64,000 bases of DNA from Atrina japonica (lineage: Eukaryota; Mollusca; Bivalvia; Pterioida; Pinnidae), in contig BROG01000002.1 of NCBI GenBank assembly GCA_030159075.1, forward strand, positions 5,352,001-5,416,000. The letters run 5' to 3'. The first letter of the stretch is position 1. Every line of letters starts with the position of its first letter. Shown in pieces: positions 37,193 through 49,410 of this stretch. The notes beneath the pieces were generated by a model that ran no database searches, was not told where the DNA came from, and worked only from the letters and a program-made list of their open reading frames with translations. A program made the position numbers and the translations under genes.

Positions 37193-38678
37193 TTAATGTT
37201 TGGGAATCTAAATGTGACCACAAGGGTTGATGAGTTATAGATCGAAAACTGAATCATACTTTGCCATACAAACTCTCTCCGATTTAAGTTTACAATTCAG
37301 AATACTTCTAGTTGAACAAATAAACCATTCAGTTGATGATTTCTTTTAGTGTTTTGGAAAAACAAACGTGAAAGACAAGACGATGTCCAAGTTAAAAGTC
37401 TATCAATACGTTATATAAAGTTTTGTAAACGTTGGACGTTCGTTGTCGTTGTTTGTGCATGTTTAACGATTATACTGTTTTAAATTACTCAGATTTAGCC
37501 AAGGATTGCTTGCAGTAAATAAACAAATTAATGCATAGAGCTTTAAGTTAAAGTGTTTTTGTATTGAAGTTTACATAATCCGAGCACAAAACATAAATAC
37601 GACCTCCTATTGAGATTCCTTTCATCCTTGTTTTGAAAATAATTAGCGCGTACTACAAATGAATTTATTCGACTCTTCAATATCTTCAAAGATTTGATTG
37701 ATATGTTTAAATATGTTAATAGCACTTCATGTATAGATGTGGCAAATTTGTTTGTTTGGTATTGTAAACATTTATATGCCAAAAGTGCGCCTAATTCCAA
37801 TATTGGCTTGTGAATTGTTGGTCGTTATTTGCACGACCCCGCACTTCAGATCGGTACGCGCGCAGCCGATCAGAAAGGGGTTTAAATCCAGATATAATTG
37901 TTCTGGCTTATTACGAAGTAACAAAACAAATGGATAGGAAATAAATTATTTGTAAATATTTAATTGATGTGCTACTTTGAACAATCTCTGGGTTATATAT
38001 TTGCAATTCAGGCAAATTGAAGTATGTGTAAATATGGAGAAAGATCAGCTTGCGGGTGAAGTCAACTATTCGTCATCAAGGATATGACGTTACGTTTGCC
38101 AATACAAGTTTTACATTGATTTTTTTTTTTGATAATTATTGGACAATTAAGAATATTTGAAATCGACAAATAACCTGTTTGGTAATGAAAATTTATTTTT
38201 AACTCTAGAAATATTGAGAACATAACAATACTATTGCTAAGCAGAATGTTTTCTCTTAAGTATGCGGAAATTATTATCGGAAACCTTTGATCTTGCCGAT
38301 AATAAAACTTTAATGCTGTCAGTCTTTTATTTTTTGTTCTCAATTTATCTGGCAATATTTTGAAGCCCCGCCAATGGCTGATACAATAAAAGTTGTTCAT
38401 CGATAATTACAGTAAGGGACAAAATCGTGTATCACGAGCATAATGATTATTGTTATAAAGTAATTGATTCATGATATTCATACATAAAATTAAAAATGAA
38501 ATGAGAGTTATTATATTTCATTGACAGTGTATAAACCGTTTTCGATATTTCGTTTATTCTATATTACTCAGTAATTATCTCCCTTTTAGAATACCTTTGA
38601 TTCAGAAGTTATTTCCCTTTCTGTGCCTAATCTATAATTAATTTTGATGATTTATATCTTAATCAACAATAAAATGTA
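37193..38678. other. AT-rich DNA without a recognised feature
   Basis: No gene or repeat recognised. A 112-codon minus-strand frame (38062-38400) has no recognisable domain. Confidence 0.35.
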
Positions 38679-38701
38679 ACAACAACAACAACAACAACAA
38701 C

Positions 38702-38737
<36 letters not shown>
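38679..38737. repeat. (CAA)n(TAA)n microsatellite
   Basis: Eight CAA units followed by about twelve TAA/ATA units. Confidence 0.95.
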
Positions 38738-38738
<1 letters not shown>

Positions 38739-40043
38739 GTGATAGTTATGCATAGCTTTATTTACTGCATGTAAACATTTTCTTCAATGAATTAAGGTGT
38801 TTGCAATTTTCATATTTAAATCTGAAACGGCGTCGCAAAACAAAATGTACAGCATCTTCGTTTGCCTCATTTCATTAGCTTTACTGTATTTAATTTTCTG
38901 TAAACTTGAAATATTTACAAATGAAATAGAATACTGAGCTTATCTTGATATTTTCCAGTCCCACAAGATTTATTGTATATGAGTCAGTCCATTGTTCCGT
39001 TCCATTATTTTAATTAAAATCCACGACGTCGTTTTTGTCCTGATCATGCACTTTTTCAATTAAGATAAAACACACCTTTGTTTTAAAAATGCGATTATTT
39101 TTTATGTTTAGGTTCATTGTTAATAGAATGTGTGTTGTAAAATTTCATTATTGATATTACCATAGTGATGGCCACTTCACCAAAGGTCCTGCATATCCAT
39201 GGATCATGTTGCATTGAAAGAGGATGCAAATTTGTAACCACATAGCGGATATTACCGATATAAAAATCACGCAGTGAATTGAAATCTTTAGAATTTGCTT
39301 GACAGAATTAACTAATCTGTCAACATATACATTTTCCCACAAGAGTAATAAAATCGATCGTGCCTTCGTCGAATCCTAAATAACCAAAGAACTGTATAGA
39401 AAAGATAGCGAAGTGAATTAATAAATTATAGATGAATAAAACCATAAATTAAGATGTTTTTACTTTAGAATCTTAGTTGTAAGTTCAGAACTAGTGGAAT
39501 GAGGTTTCTATACTTTTTTTATTGTTACAGTAGTACTTTGGGTTAATATGTTGTCGAAACACATAGAAGCATTGCGTTCTACTAAATTCGCAGGGGTTTT
39601 TTCCTCGAGTTACTTAATTGTTTACTGCAACACAGCCTATGGCTGATCAGATTTCGTTGTATAAAAGTATAGTTAAGATGGTTAGATCGGGTATAATAAC
39701 ATGTTTTCATGAGAAGCAGAATCCATGCTCATCTCCACGATATTATCCATATGTCGGCTTGTTACATTTTTCTTTGATATGTTTGATGTAGCTTTTATTT
39801 AGGTATTCTTTGTACGCTAACGGCTTTTATTTATGCTTTTATGGCCTACGGGTAATATATATTTTATATATAGAGATGATAATGAGGTACTAAATGCATG
39901 TACCCACTCATCAAAATCATCACTTAGAACGTGCTCTCTGTCGCTCCGTACAAATTTATAACTTTTTTCATAACCTTGTTCAATAGTCACGTAACGAAAA
40001 AATGTGGAACATTCTAATGATTCTCGAAAAAAATATCAACAAC
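38738..40043. other. AT-rich DNA without a recognised feature
   Basis: Nothing recognised. Confidence 0.35.
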
Positions 40044-40070
40044 TATATATATAAATAAATAAATATATAC

Positions 40071-40158
<88 letters not shown>
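40044..40158. repeat. (TA)n microsatellite
   Basis: A long TA run with imperfect AAAT/ATAC units at its left. Confidence 0.95.
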
Positions 40159-40162
<4 letters not shown>

Positions 40163-40529
40163 CTTTCGTTAGTTGGGAAAACATAGATACATGTTTGGAG
40201 CATTTGTTAATGTCGTAACCGGAGAGTTTAGTCAGTTGTTCAAAATTAGATATTGAAAAAGATAAATCCAAGGTGAATTTCCTAGCCATCTTCCACCACT
40301 TAGTCCAATTACCGTGTAAAGTTATGATACCATGCTCCATTTTTTTATTTTTTTATTTTTTTTTTTTCATTTTGGCACAGTACTCGGTTATAGCCTTTGT
40401 CATGACTTTTCCTAAAAGGGAATCTACTGTTTTCTAAAGATGATAGAATACCAATGCATACATAACAGTTAACAACTTCAACTTTCCTATTACAAAAATG
40501 TTATTTATATTTAAATACTTTATTTTCAG

Positions 40530-40587
40530 ATCTTGTCACAAAGGAAGTAAAAGAGGGATGCGTAAATTTAAGTTCGCGTAAATAAAG
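40530..40587 (+). other. Candidate 58-bp internal untranslated exon
   Basis: An acceptor-like tract ending ACTTTATTTTCAG (AG at 40528-40529) and a donor AAAG/GTAAGA (GT at 40588) bracket 58 bases. The enclosed sequence has stops in frame and so would be non-coding. It is on the same strand as the RASSF-like exon, so a 5' untranslated exon is imaginable. There is no transcript evidence here. Confidence 0.2.
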
Positions 40588-40767
40588 GTAAGATCTGTCT
40601 CAGAAATGTTCGAGGTAAAGCTTCAGAAATCAGTTAATTCCCAATCACTTTGCTCAAAACAACACAACAATGGGAATTTTGAAATCTTAGGAGCATGATA
40701 TTCCGTTGTGCAAATAAAAATAATAATACGAAAGTTAGGGCTTTACAAAACAAACTGCCAAAACAAA

Positions 40768-40890
40768 TGTTCAAAACGATCGTTTCTGTCAATAAGACTC
40801 CATCGGTTGACAGTGGATGTTTACTCCTCCATGGCACATGATCTCACCTCTGGATTTCCAGAGGTCTGTATTTGTCCAATATCACCTGAT
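40768..40890 (+). repeat. Dispersed short repeat with partial copies at 34838 and 42240
   Basis: ACGATCGTTTCTGTCAATAA also occurs at 34838. GATCTCACCTCTGGATTTCC followed by AGAGGTCTGT parallels GATCCCATCTCTGCATTTTC near 42268. Confidence 0.5.
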
Positions 40891-41469
40891 TTGTATTTTA
40901 TGTATTAAAAAAACAAGTGTTAAAAATTTGGACATGTATTTAGTTTCGAACTACAACAGTTAGAACGTAAACTCTTTATATTTAGTTTCACACTGGTTTC
41001 GGTACAATTTTGCAAATGACCTTGAAATTATGATATGAATTTAATTGAAACGTAATATTTTTCAAATTTTTCATAAAATTCGATTTTTTATTTTTATTGT
41101 TATTTCTATTTACTGAAAAAAATAATTGTATTATAATTTTTAAATCGCATTCCTTATGAAAACGCGCAGGAGGAGAAGAAAAGAAGTCCGTGTAGCGTCA
41201 AGGACATAGTTGGTTCTTAATATCAAACTTTACAATTCCTTTGCATATATTTGAAATGAGTAACTGTTTGTCGAGTTTTAAGAAATAATCTACAATGTTG
41301 ATATTAAGTAGAATTATTGTATTTTCTTACAAGAGTTCTGAAAATGGGTATCCAGTGTAATATAATGAACCCTATGGCATCAGAATGTTCTAAAATTGTT
41401 ATTTTGTACAGTACAATACAATATAGATATACACTTATGTATGATATGTAATGTCTTTGTTATGTGTTT

Positions 41470-41550
41470 AAACCATATTCGAGTTGTTCCATTCCGTTCA
41501 GTTTTGTCATAATAGTTTGTACTCAGATCACGTGATTTCAGTTGAAATTT
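41470..41550 (-). repeat. Inverted copy of the module at 975-1055
   Basis: Read on the minus strand it gives CACGTGATCTGAGTACAAAC and CTGAACGGAATGGAACAACT. Related modules are at 975-1055 and 4103-4160. This shows the ~0.7 kb repeat neighbourhood is part of a wider dispersed family. Confidence 0.6.
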
Positions 41551-42125
41551 TAAGCTGGTCCTCTTCTGACTATACACTTCGTTCATAGAGGGAAGCGGAA
41601 GTACAATCGGACACTAGTTGATTGAAATTTGGGCAAGGTCCTTTCTGGTTATTTTATATTAGCATGGAAGACATTCAGTGATATTCAGTGATATCTTATT
41701 TAAGTAAAATAACCAGCAAGGAATCTCTTTCTTCAAATTTTGCACCTTTGCATGAAAAATGATCCTCATATTGTAAATGTAACCGCATGCATAATACCAT
41801 ACTCTTTCTTTGAAACTGTAAATTTTGCACAAACTCCCAAAAATCTACTGCATGATAATAATCATATTATAAACAGGTCATATAGTGCTCAAGACGTATA
41901 TGACTTAATCAGTTGAGCTTAATTTGAAAAGTATGTGTTTTTTCTAAAGATAAAAGTATCAACAATGCCAATACATTTAAAAAGCCGAAACTTTGAAACT
42001 GCATGCTATTAGCTTTGACGAATTTAAACCGCGACAGGAACGGAACAGCTCCGAAATAAGGTACTGTTTATGTATTGCATATGTAATATTAAAATATGAT
42101 AAAATAATACGTTATATCTATATAA

Positions 42126-42129
<4 letters not shown>

Positions 42130-42190
<61 letters not shown>
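42130..42190. repeat. (TA)n microsatellite
   Basis: About 30 TA units. Confidence 0.95.
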
Positions 42191-42194
<4 letters not shown>

Positions 42195-42319
42195 TTATGC
42201 TAAATCCTTAATTAACGACACAATATAAACGTAGAAATATGCAGATATTTATTCCTCCGTGACACCTGATCCCATCTCTGCATTTTCAGAGGTCCGTGGG
42301 TTTGAGATGTTCCCGTAAA

Positions 42320-44015
42320 CCATCTTACCATTAATACTTTGGTATCCGTGATTTTATATGTTTCTGTCACTGTTGTTATGTCTCACTCCTGATATGAAGA
42401 AAACAAGGTAACATTAAATTTGCTTAGACGACCTGACTGTGATAAATCACTTATTATGATTCTATATACGACTCCAAAAATAGTAATTTTGGTTTTAGTT
42501 TGTATATTAACATTTTAAATATTTCGGGTAGATCCTATATGCTACATTTTCTATGGAAATCTTATTTTGTGATACAAAGAAGGTCATCACCATCATTACA
42601 CTCATTCTAAAAATGGACTCTTAATATGAGGGTTTTACTTTTCAAAAAATACAATTTAAAAAATATGAGTTTCGTCATTATTTCTGCATATAACTATCGA
42701 GATTTATTAAATTTCTTTGTCGCTATACATGCCTAAAATACTTTAATCATGTTTTGACTTTACCAATGAAAACCCTCTGGAAACCCGAAACTTGGTTTTC
42801 TTCTCATCCAATGCTGTGGAAGGTAAGAAAGTAGTGTAGGCTACTTGGTGTCATTTAGCCTTATTTTACATTGTATCAGGTCATCTGAGCCTCTCAGGTG
42901 ACTTATTTAGATCAATGGCATTGCAGCTGTACTTGTATGTAAACTTTGGAACACTTTTGGAACTGGGTCAATATAATACGTCGAGAATGTTTTAATTTGA
43001 ATATATATTGCCCTCATGGTTCAATGTACTCTTGTATATCACACAAATGCACGTGGCGATGAGCATTTTAATATCATAAAAATGCACCTCTCAAATAACT
43101 TTAATTAAATAGAAAGTATTGTGTTGGGGCATGTCAGCGTATCAGTGTTCTCGTATGATACCGGGTAATATCTTGTCCCAAACAATTTAATATTCTTTAC
43201 TTCTAAGATCGCCATTAACATTTAGATGAAAACGCCAATAGTATATAGATTTCCTCGACCTTGAAGAGATAATAGTCCAAGGTGTAATACCCGTTTTACT
43301 TATATAATATGTAAAATCTGTTTTCGTTTTCTTTTCCGTCGTATGCTTTGTGCAACATTTTTATTTTCGTCTAAAAGGGTTTGACAGATTGACAGGATCG
43401 CCATTGCCTATTTAATTAAACAAATCATCTCATGTTTTGTGTTCTACGCATAAAAGGTATACATGCACATTAATTTAGAATCCATCAAGTAAAATATATG
43501 TATGGACATGAATAATTGATTATAATGTTTGCAGTAGCTTTTGTATTCCGACATTTCAATTAATAAAAGGAAATGTTCCATGTTTTCCCTCAAGCCACTC
43601 GTTATCATCGGGTTATCATGACTATCGGCAGTTTTCAGTACGCTTGAGTGTTTTCACGCCATGGAATCCGTGAACAAAGCCAAAATTTGATAAATCAATG
43701 ATTTTCCGACACCGTTAGAGTATCTTATTGTTACTTTGTGATAGTTATCGGTAGATTGTAAATAATAATCATACATTTCGTTAACGTATCTGGATTAACT
43801 TTCTACAATACCTTTTTATTTCGCGTGTGAAAGGTTAAGTACAGTCACCACGTAATCACCTACGCTTTTCAGGTTCTTTTCTTAGGCGTAATACTTGTTT
43901 GGTTATTCGGGTGGTTGCCCGTGTATTCGGGTGCACATTTGGGCGAAATCCAAAATCTTGGTCTACAATAAGTATCAATAACAAAATCAGTGTTTGTACT
44001 GTTCGATTTTGTTTT
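42320..44015. other. AT-rich DNA without a recognised feature
   Basis: No gene, RNA gene or repeat family member recognised. Confidence 0.35.
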
Positions 44016-44023
44016 GGCTGAAT

Positions 44024-44345
44024 GTTGATTAACGCCACACTCTACAATTTTTCAGTTGCATGTTTATGGTAGCGTTCAGTTTATGTTGATTAACGCCACA
44101 CTCAACAATTTTTCAGTTGCATGTATATGGTAGCGTTCAGTTTATGTTGATCAACGCCACACTCAACAATTTTTCAGTTACATATATATGTAGCGTTCAG
44201 TTTATGTTGATTAACGCCACACTCAACAATTTTTCAGTTGCATGTTTATGGTAGCGTTCAGTTTATGTTGATTAACGCCACACTCAACAATTTTTCAGTT
44301 ACATGTATATGGTAGCGTTCAGTTTATTTTGTCTAACGCCACACT
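44024..44345 (-). repeat. ~61-bp tandem array made of a SINE 3' end
   Basis: The unit on the plus strand is GTTGATTAACGCCACACTCA, ACAATTTTTCAGTTGCATGT, then TTATGGTAGCGTTCAGTTTA. Five to six copies have spacings of 60-61 bp. On the minus strand each unit is the family 2 SINE tail (compare ACTGAAAAA..GAGTGTGGCGT at 61614-61635). Confidence 0.9.
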
Positions 44346-44495
44346 CAAGAACCCGGTTATAATGTACCCAGAAAGACCACCGGTCGTCCTCAAATAAACT
44401 GGCAAATTTTCTCACAAAATCAACATAGGTTCCAGCGCTGACAAGAGGAGAAATACAATTTAAAGGGCGATGCCCCAACCACTCGGCCACTGAGA
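44346..44495 (-). mobile_element. tRNA-Leu/Ser-headed SINE (family 2)
   Basis: Minus strand: CTCAGTGGCCGAGTGGTTGG is a tRNA-Leu/Ser-like D-arm with box A, followed by GATTTTGTGAGAAAATTTGC, CAGTTTATTTGAGGACGACC and GGGTACATTATAACCGGGTT. It runs directly into the tandem tail array. Confidence 0.8.
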
Positions 44496-45781
44496 TTTAC
44501 GAATCTTTAATTTTAACTTTTAGAATGTATCCAGCGGTCCATATCCATTTGTAGTTCTCAGTGACACACGGTCTAATTTTTCGTAATAGGGAACTGAACG
44601 TTATAGTTATTTTATAAATCATGTTTTATAACTTAAAGATTCAACTCTAGTCAAGTCATTTATTGTTACACCCCTATAAGTGACATAGTTGAACAGTAAT
44701 AACAAATAGAGCGAGATTGACGACGACGACGACGATGATAATGATGATTTTCCTCATGTCACACATAAGAAAGAGTTACCTCTTTCTATCGTCATGATGT
44801 ATTGTTTGTTTTCATTTGGGTTCAGTATGTGCGCGCGTTAGTGTATATAATTACATGCATGTGTGCATGCATGCTTGCGTTTGTGAATGTATGTGTGTGG
44901 CATATGCCACTACATGCGGTACACAATTGATTGTAATCACCTCGTAAGAAACACTTCTAATTTTAGGGTCAAATCTGTTCACTAGTTTCAAGAATTCCAT
45001 CTCAGTACTATACCACAAAGTGTCATCAATTACATAGGTCTCACTAAAGGTTTCCTGGTTGGATATATTTCAAAAATTTTATCGTGAAATAAAAAGCGGC
45101 ACTTCAAAACCATATCAACGGGAATCTCAACCGAAGTATCAAGTACTTGAGAGTTCAGTATGAGAAAACTTTGTGTGCTAAGTTCTTAACCGTCTTGTTT
45201 CTTAAGTGTCCATGTTTAAGTACAGGTTTTAAAGCTTAAAAGTGAGTAAAAACCCATTCTAACGTATAAAATAAAAATATATGATATTGCCACTTATTTC
45301 AATTCTTGTGACAGAGGATAATTAATTGGGTGTCTAACTTTTCGCAGATGTTACCGAGTTCCATTCATATACAGAGCTATTTGATATTATAAAGAGTTTT
45401 AAAAATTCGTATCCACGTATAATGCGCAGCTGCAGTGTTGATATTTCTTTTTTAGACGGAGCAGTTTGTTAATTGTATATATATAGACCAAAGCGTCAAA
45501 GCTAAGTGATTGCAAATAGGTAATATATGAGAAGTAAAGTTCTCAACTTGATTTAATGCAGTTTCTACGACAGACATTTTATAAGCAAACACTTCTGAAT
45601 TTGTTGAAGGTTTCATCAATTAAGTGTAATTCAAGTATAATCTAAAACGGTGTGTAAAACGAAACCATGGCGTATGGATATATTATCTAGTTATGCAACA
45701 AAGTATACAATTACCGAAAGGTCATTATTTTTTTTAAGATGTAGGGATACTGACACCTGATATGTGTAAAATGCTGTGTCA

Positions 45782-45782
<1 letters not shown>
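44496..45782. other. AT-rich DNA without a recognised feature
   Basis: A short GAC/GAT run at 44717-44748 and a TGTGCATGCATGC-rich stretch near 44860 are the only patterns. Confidence 0.35.

Positions 45783-45864
<82 letters not shown>
45783..45864. repeat. (CT)n microsatellite
   Basis: About 41 CT units. Confidence 0.95.
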
Positions 45865-45867
<3 letters not shown>

Positions 45868-46853
45868 ATGTCAATTTTCTTTTACATCTTTCCCCTCACC
45901 CATGTCCTTTATAGCTAAAACGGATAAACTCCATTACTTTTGACATTGTTACTTATTCGGTCAAGAATAAAACCCCAGTCCTTGAACTCTATGAGTATGC
46001 TTCCACTGGGGTCCGGTGCTTAGGTCCAATCAAGCTCGTACTTCGTGACGATAGGTGGCAAATCGAGTACATTGACCAGCATCATATCACGAAACTGGTG
46101 CTTGTGAGATCCGTCTTCTAGTTGTTCCTTACTCTGGTGATATTCTCTCTTTCAGAGAATGTTACACATTCCACATGTTAGAGCTTGATTTCTTCATATG
46201 CCGTTAGTCACTTGATAGAATTCATAGACTGTGACACACAGATACAGAAGTTTTAATTTCAATTTGCTTTAAACAATTTACAAACACACTGTCAGTTTCA
46301 ATTATGTATATATATCATATGTTCTTTTATTGTGTTCGTTTGGTAATCATTAGAAGTGGGAAATGATTTCCCCTGATATTGTAAAAATGAAATTATATGA
46401 GATAGAAAGATCGCAACTCTCAGTAAAATGACGTATACTGTCTGTAAATATGTTATATGCACATTTCAATTACACCTCAATTGTGATACACCTGGTAATT
46501 GTACCGCGTAATTGATTTCTACAGTTGCAAAATAATTAGCAACATTAGAAAATTTACATTGATATGCACAAAGTGACAAATATTGTTAATTTACATCAGG
46601 AAATCGGTAAAAAGTTGAAACATTACTATAAAACTGTTTTTTTATACACACCTGTTTTATTTATATTCGGTTTATGGGCTAAAACCATTTGTTCATTATT
46701 TCATGGTTATTGTAGTCAATAGAGTATTCGTAAGTTTCCTATACTAGATTCGCAGCAAATCTAGTATTTGTGACGATAAAGCTTTAACAATCCAACAACA
46801 CTCACGGTAAATGATTTATTCCGATTATTATTTAACAGTATACTTTGTCTTAA

Positions 46854-47191
46854 ATGGGCATTAGCTGTGCTTTTTGTTGTTTGTTTGTTTTTTTTAATCT
46901 TAATTTTTTACTACTTCGATTGATGTTACGAAAAAAAATATACACAGGCATAAAATTTCGTTAATTCCTATATATTTTTGTGAAAATTGCTTGAGAAACC
47001 CAGTTTGGCAAGTATTCATTGGCAAATAATTGATTTGACCTTACTATTTATCGTGCATACCACACTGGACCTGACCTTATTTTCACAAAGTATATAGGAA
47101 ATTGAATATAAGAATGTGTACGCCTGTGTATATCTTGTATATGTTATTGTACATCAATCTAAGAAGTAAAAAAAAATAGCTAATGTCCTTT
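46854..47191. mobile_element. Palindromic TTAA-type MITE
   Basis: The ends TGGGCATTAGCTG and TAGCTAATGTCC are degraded inverted repeats bordered by TTAA at 46850 and 47192. The arms ACACAGGCATAAAATTTCG and ACGCCTGTGTATATCTTG, and TATATTTTTGTGAAAATTGC against TTATTTTCACAAAGTATATA, match the copies at 25706 and 50511. Confidence 0.8.
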
Positions 47192-47197
47192 TTAAAA

Positions 47198-48274
47198 TAT
47201 TGTAGACTACAATCACATCTGCGGTCATCATAGATCACAGATGAGGTATAGTGCTGACTGTTGACGTTGATTTGTAACTATGGCAATAGTATTGCTACTG
47301 AAGATGTCACTATTCCAGTACTATTACTATTGACACACACTATTGCAATACTACTGTGATAGTTATTGAGTTGTTAAGAACTATATGATAAAACCTAATG
47401 AAAAAATATCTTGTGAATAATGACTTGTCCAGTTTTTCAATGATTTAATTTGTTTTTCATATGAGAAGGACGCAATACCCAATCGATGTATTGTTACAGC
47501 CCTAAATTGATGTATAGAGATAAAATATTAACTTTAGATTTAGATTGTTCCCTTTAAAATAGGACTAAATTATATTTTAAGGAATGTTTACTTTATCTTT
47601 GTCTTTATTTATATAGGAATTATCTATTTGTTTATGTATATATTTATTTTTCAAGTTATTTTTCTTTATTGATGTAACCCGGAAGGATATCTAAACATGT
47701 ATATGTGCTGTAGTGTTATATTACTCCTGTTTATATTCTGAAAGAAGCTACATACTTCTACAAATTTTAATGTTTTTTTCGTCTCCAAAACCTTGAAATC
47801 ATGGAGACTTTTGCATAACAAACTCATCCAAGGTGTCTCGTCAGCTAGCCAGAAAAACATATTTCTATCTTTATCACTTGTCTAAATCTCGAGTCCCTAG
47901 TACAATTTTTCACCCGAAGGCTACACAAAAACAGAAATACCGTGTAACATACTATTAATAAATTTCAATATATTTTATTGCCTTGTACTTACAGCAGGGT
48001 AATCAATATCAAGCTGCCTGTTTATTGTTTTCATAATAATTAATAATAGTACGATAAATTGATTGCATTGTAATAATAAATCGATTAGCGTTTAATATTC
48101 AGTGACTAATAATGGAGACGATTTTATGAATGATAAAAGCCTATCCACACACGGTTCGGTTCTTACATACATGTACGGGACCTATAGTACGAACTCTGTG
48201 CGACCCTTGAAAATAGGAAACATTTTGGCATTTACAATATAAAACTAAGTGTACTTAGTATGTACTTTTGTGAC

Positions 48275-48277
<3 letters not shown>
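47198..48277. other. AT-rich DNA without a recognised feature
   Basis: Nothing recognised. Confidence 0.35.

Positions 48278-48340
<63 letters not shown>
48278..48340. repeat. (GA)n microsatellite
   Basis: About 31 GA units. Confidence 0.95.
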
Positions 48341-48341
<1 letters not shown>

Positions 48342-48750
48342 ATGTTTTTTTATGATATTGTATTAATCAATATACAGATATCATTTGAACATTAAAACAC
48401 AATTTTATTTTAACTGCGTAGATTCCGTCTGTGGAATTTAAACATTTTAAAGTAATTCTAAAGTTTTGTGGTTATTTATAAACCTAAGTGATATTAGATT
48501 CTGAGAAAAAATCCCATTGATAAATAGATACAAATTTCACCTTTTCGTTTAATGGATTTAAAAACAGCAATAACTCATTGAATTCTCAATTACTGTTTGA
48601 CATTTATGTCGGGGTTTTCAGATGTCAAAATGGATCGTAAATATCATTTTAATATTATTTGTGACCATGTGGTCGGCTGATCTAAGATAGTCACAAATTT
48701 ACATGTCGGTACAAAAAACATGTAGGTGGATAGATAGAGACATACTTTAA

Positions 48751-48838
48751 GATAGATAGATAGAGATAGATAGATAGAATTTCCCACCTTTCTCGTCTGT
48801 ATGTCATGGGGCAGCGCGAATATATATATATATATATA
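48751..48838. repeat. (GATA)n and short (TA)n
   Basis: GATA/GATAGA units at 48751-48778 and TA units at 48819-48838. Confidence 0.85.
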
Positions 48839-48930
48839 CGTTGTTTTTTCAGTTATATGGTGGTGGCCAGTTTTAGTCGTGTAGCTGGTTCGCGCTGACT
48901 AGAAGTGAGAGACCCACCCGGCCAGCTTAA
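48838..48930 (-). mobile_element. SINE family 2 tail fragment
   Basis: TTTTTTCAGTTATATGGTGG then TGGCCAGTTTT is the inverse of the family tail ACTGACCGCCACCATATAAA at 61588. Confidence 0.55.
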
Positions 48931-49116
48931 ATGATAACACAAATGATCTTAAACGCGATTAAATTAATGTTATGATGGTTCTCAATCAGTCATGATATTA
49001 TATTTTTAGATATAAAAACACGACGTGTATGAGATCCTGCATTATAATTTGTTAAGCGGAAAACGTCACATACAACGCACACGTCTACATTCGTCATTAC
49101 GTGTTACGGGAACGGT

Positions 49117-49398
49117 TTTTGTTTGTTTATTTGTTTATTGTTGTTTAACGTCCCACTCAAGAATCTTTCACTCATATGGAGACGTCACCAATGCCGGTGA
49201 AGGGCTTCAAATTTTGGCCTATGCTCGACACCTATGGCCATTGAGCAGTGAGGGTTCTTTAACGTGCAGACACTCACTGTGACACGGGACCTCGGTTTTT
49301 ACTGTCTCAGTCCGAAGGACAGGAGCGTATCCGGGTTGGTAACCATTTCACATACTTCCCTGCCCAATCCGAGGATCAAACCCGGGTCGCATTGGTGA
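49117..49398 (-). mobile_element. SINE family 1 body with a different 5' head
   Basis: Body and tail match family 1 (plus strand GTTTAACGTCCCACTCAAGA, TATGGAGACGTCACCAATGC, GACACGGGACCTCGGTTTTT). The 5' head on the minus strand is instead ACCAATGCGACCCGGGTTTG, then GGATTGGGCAGGGAAGTATG. It has a box B-like GGGTTTGATCCTCGG and no match to the head at 15678. The perfect 12-bp repeat TACGGGAACGGT flanks it at 49105-49116 and 49399-49410. Confidence 0.9.
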
Positions 49399-49410
49399 TA
49401 CGGGAACGGT

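Noticed and set aside
38062..38400. 112-codon minus-strand frame
   Set aside because: No recognisable domain, no splice context, and AT-driven amino-acid content (Ile, Lys, Asn).
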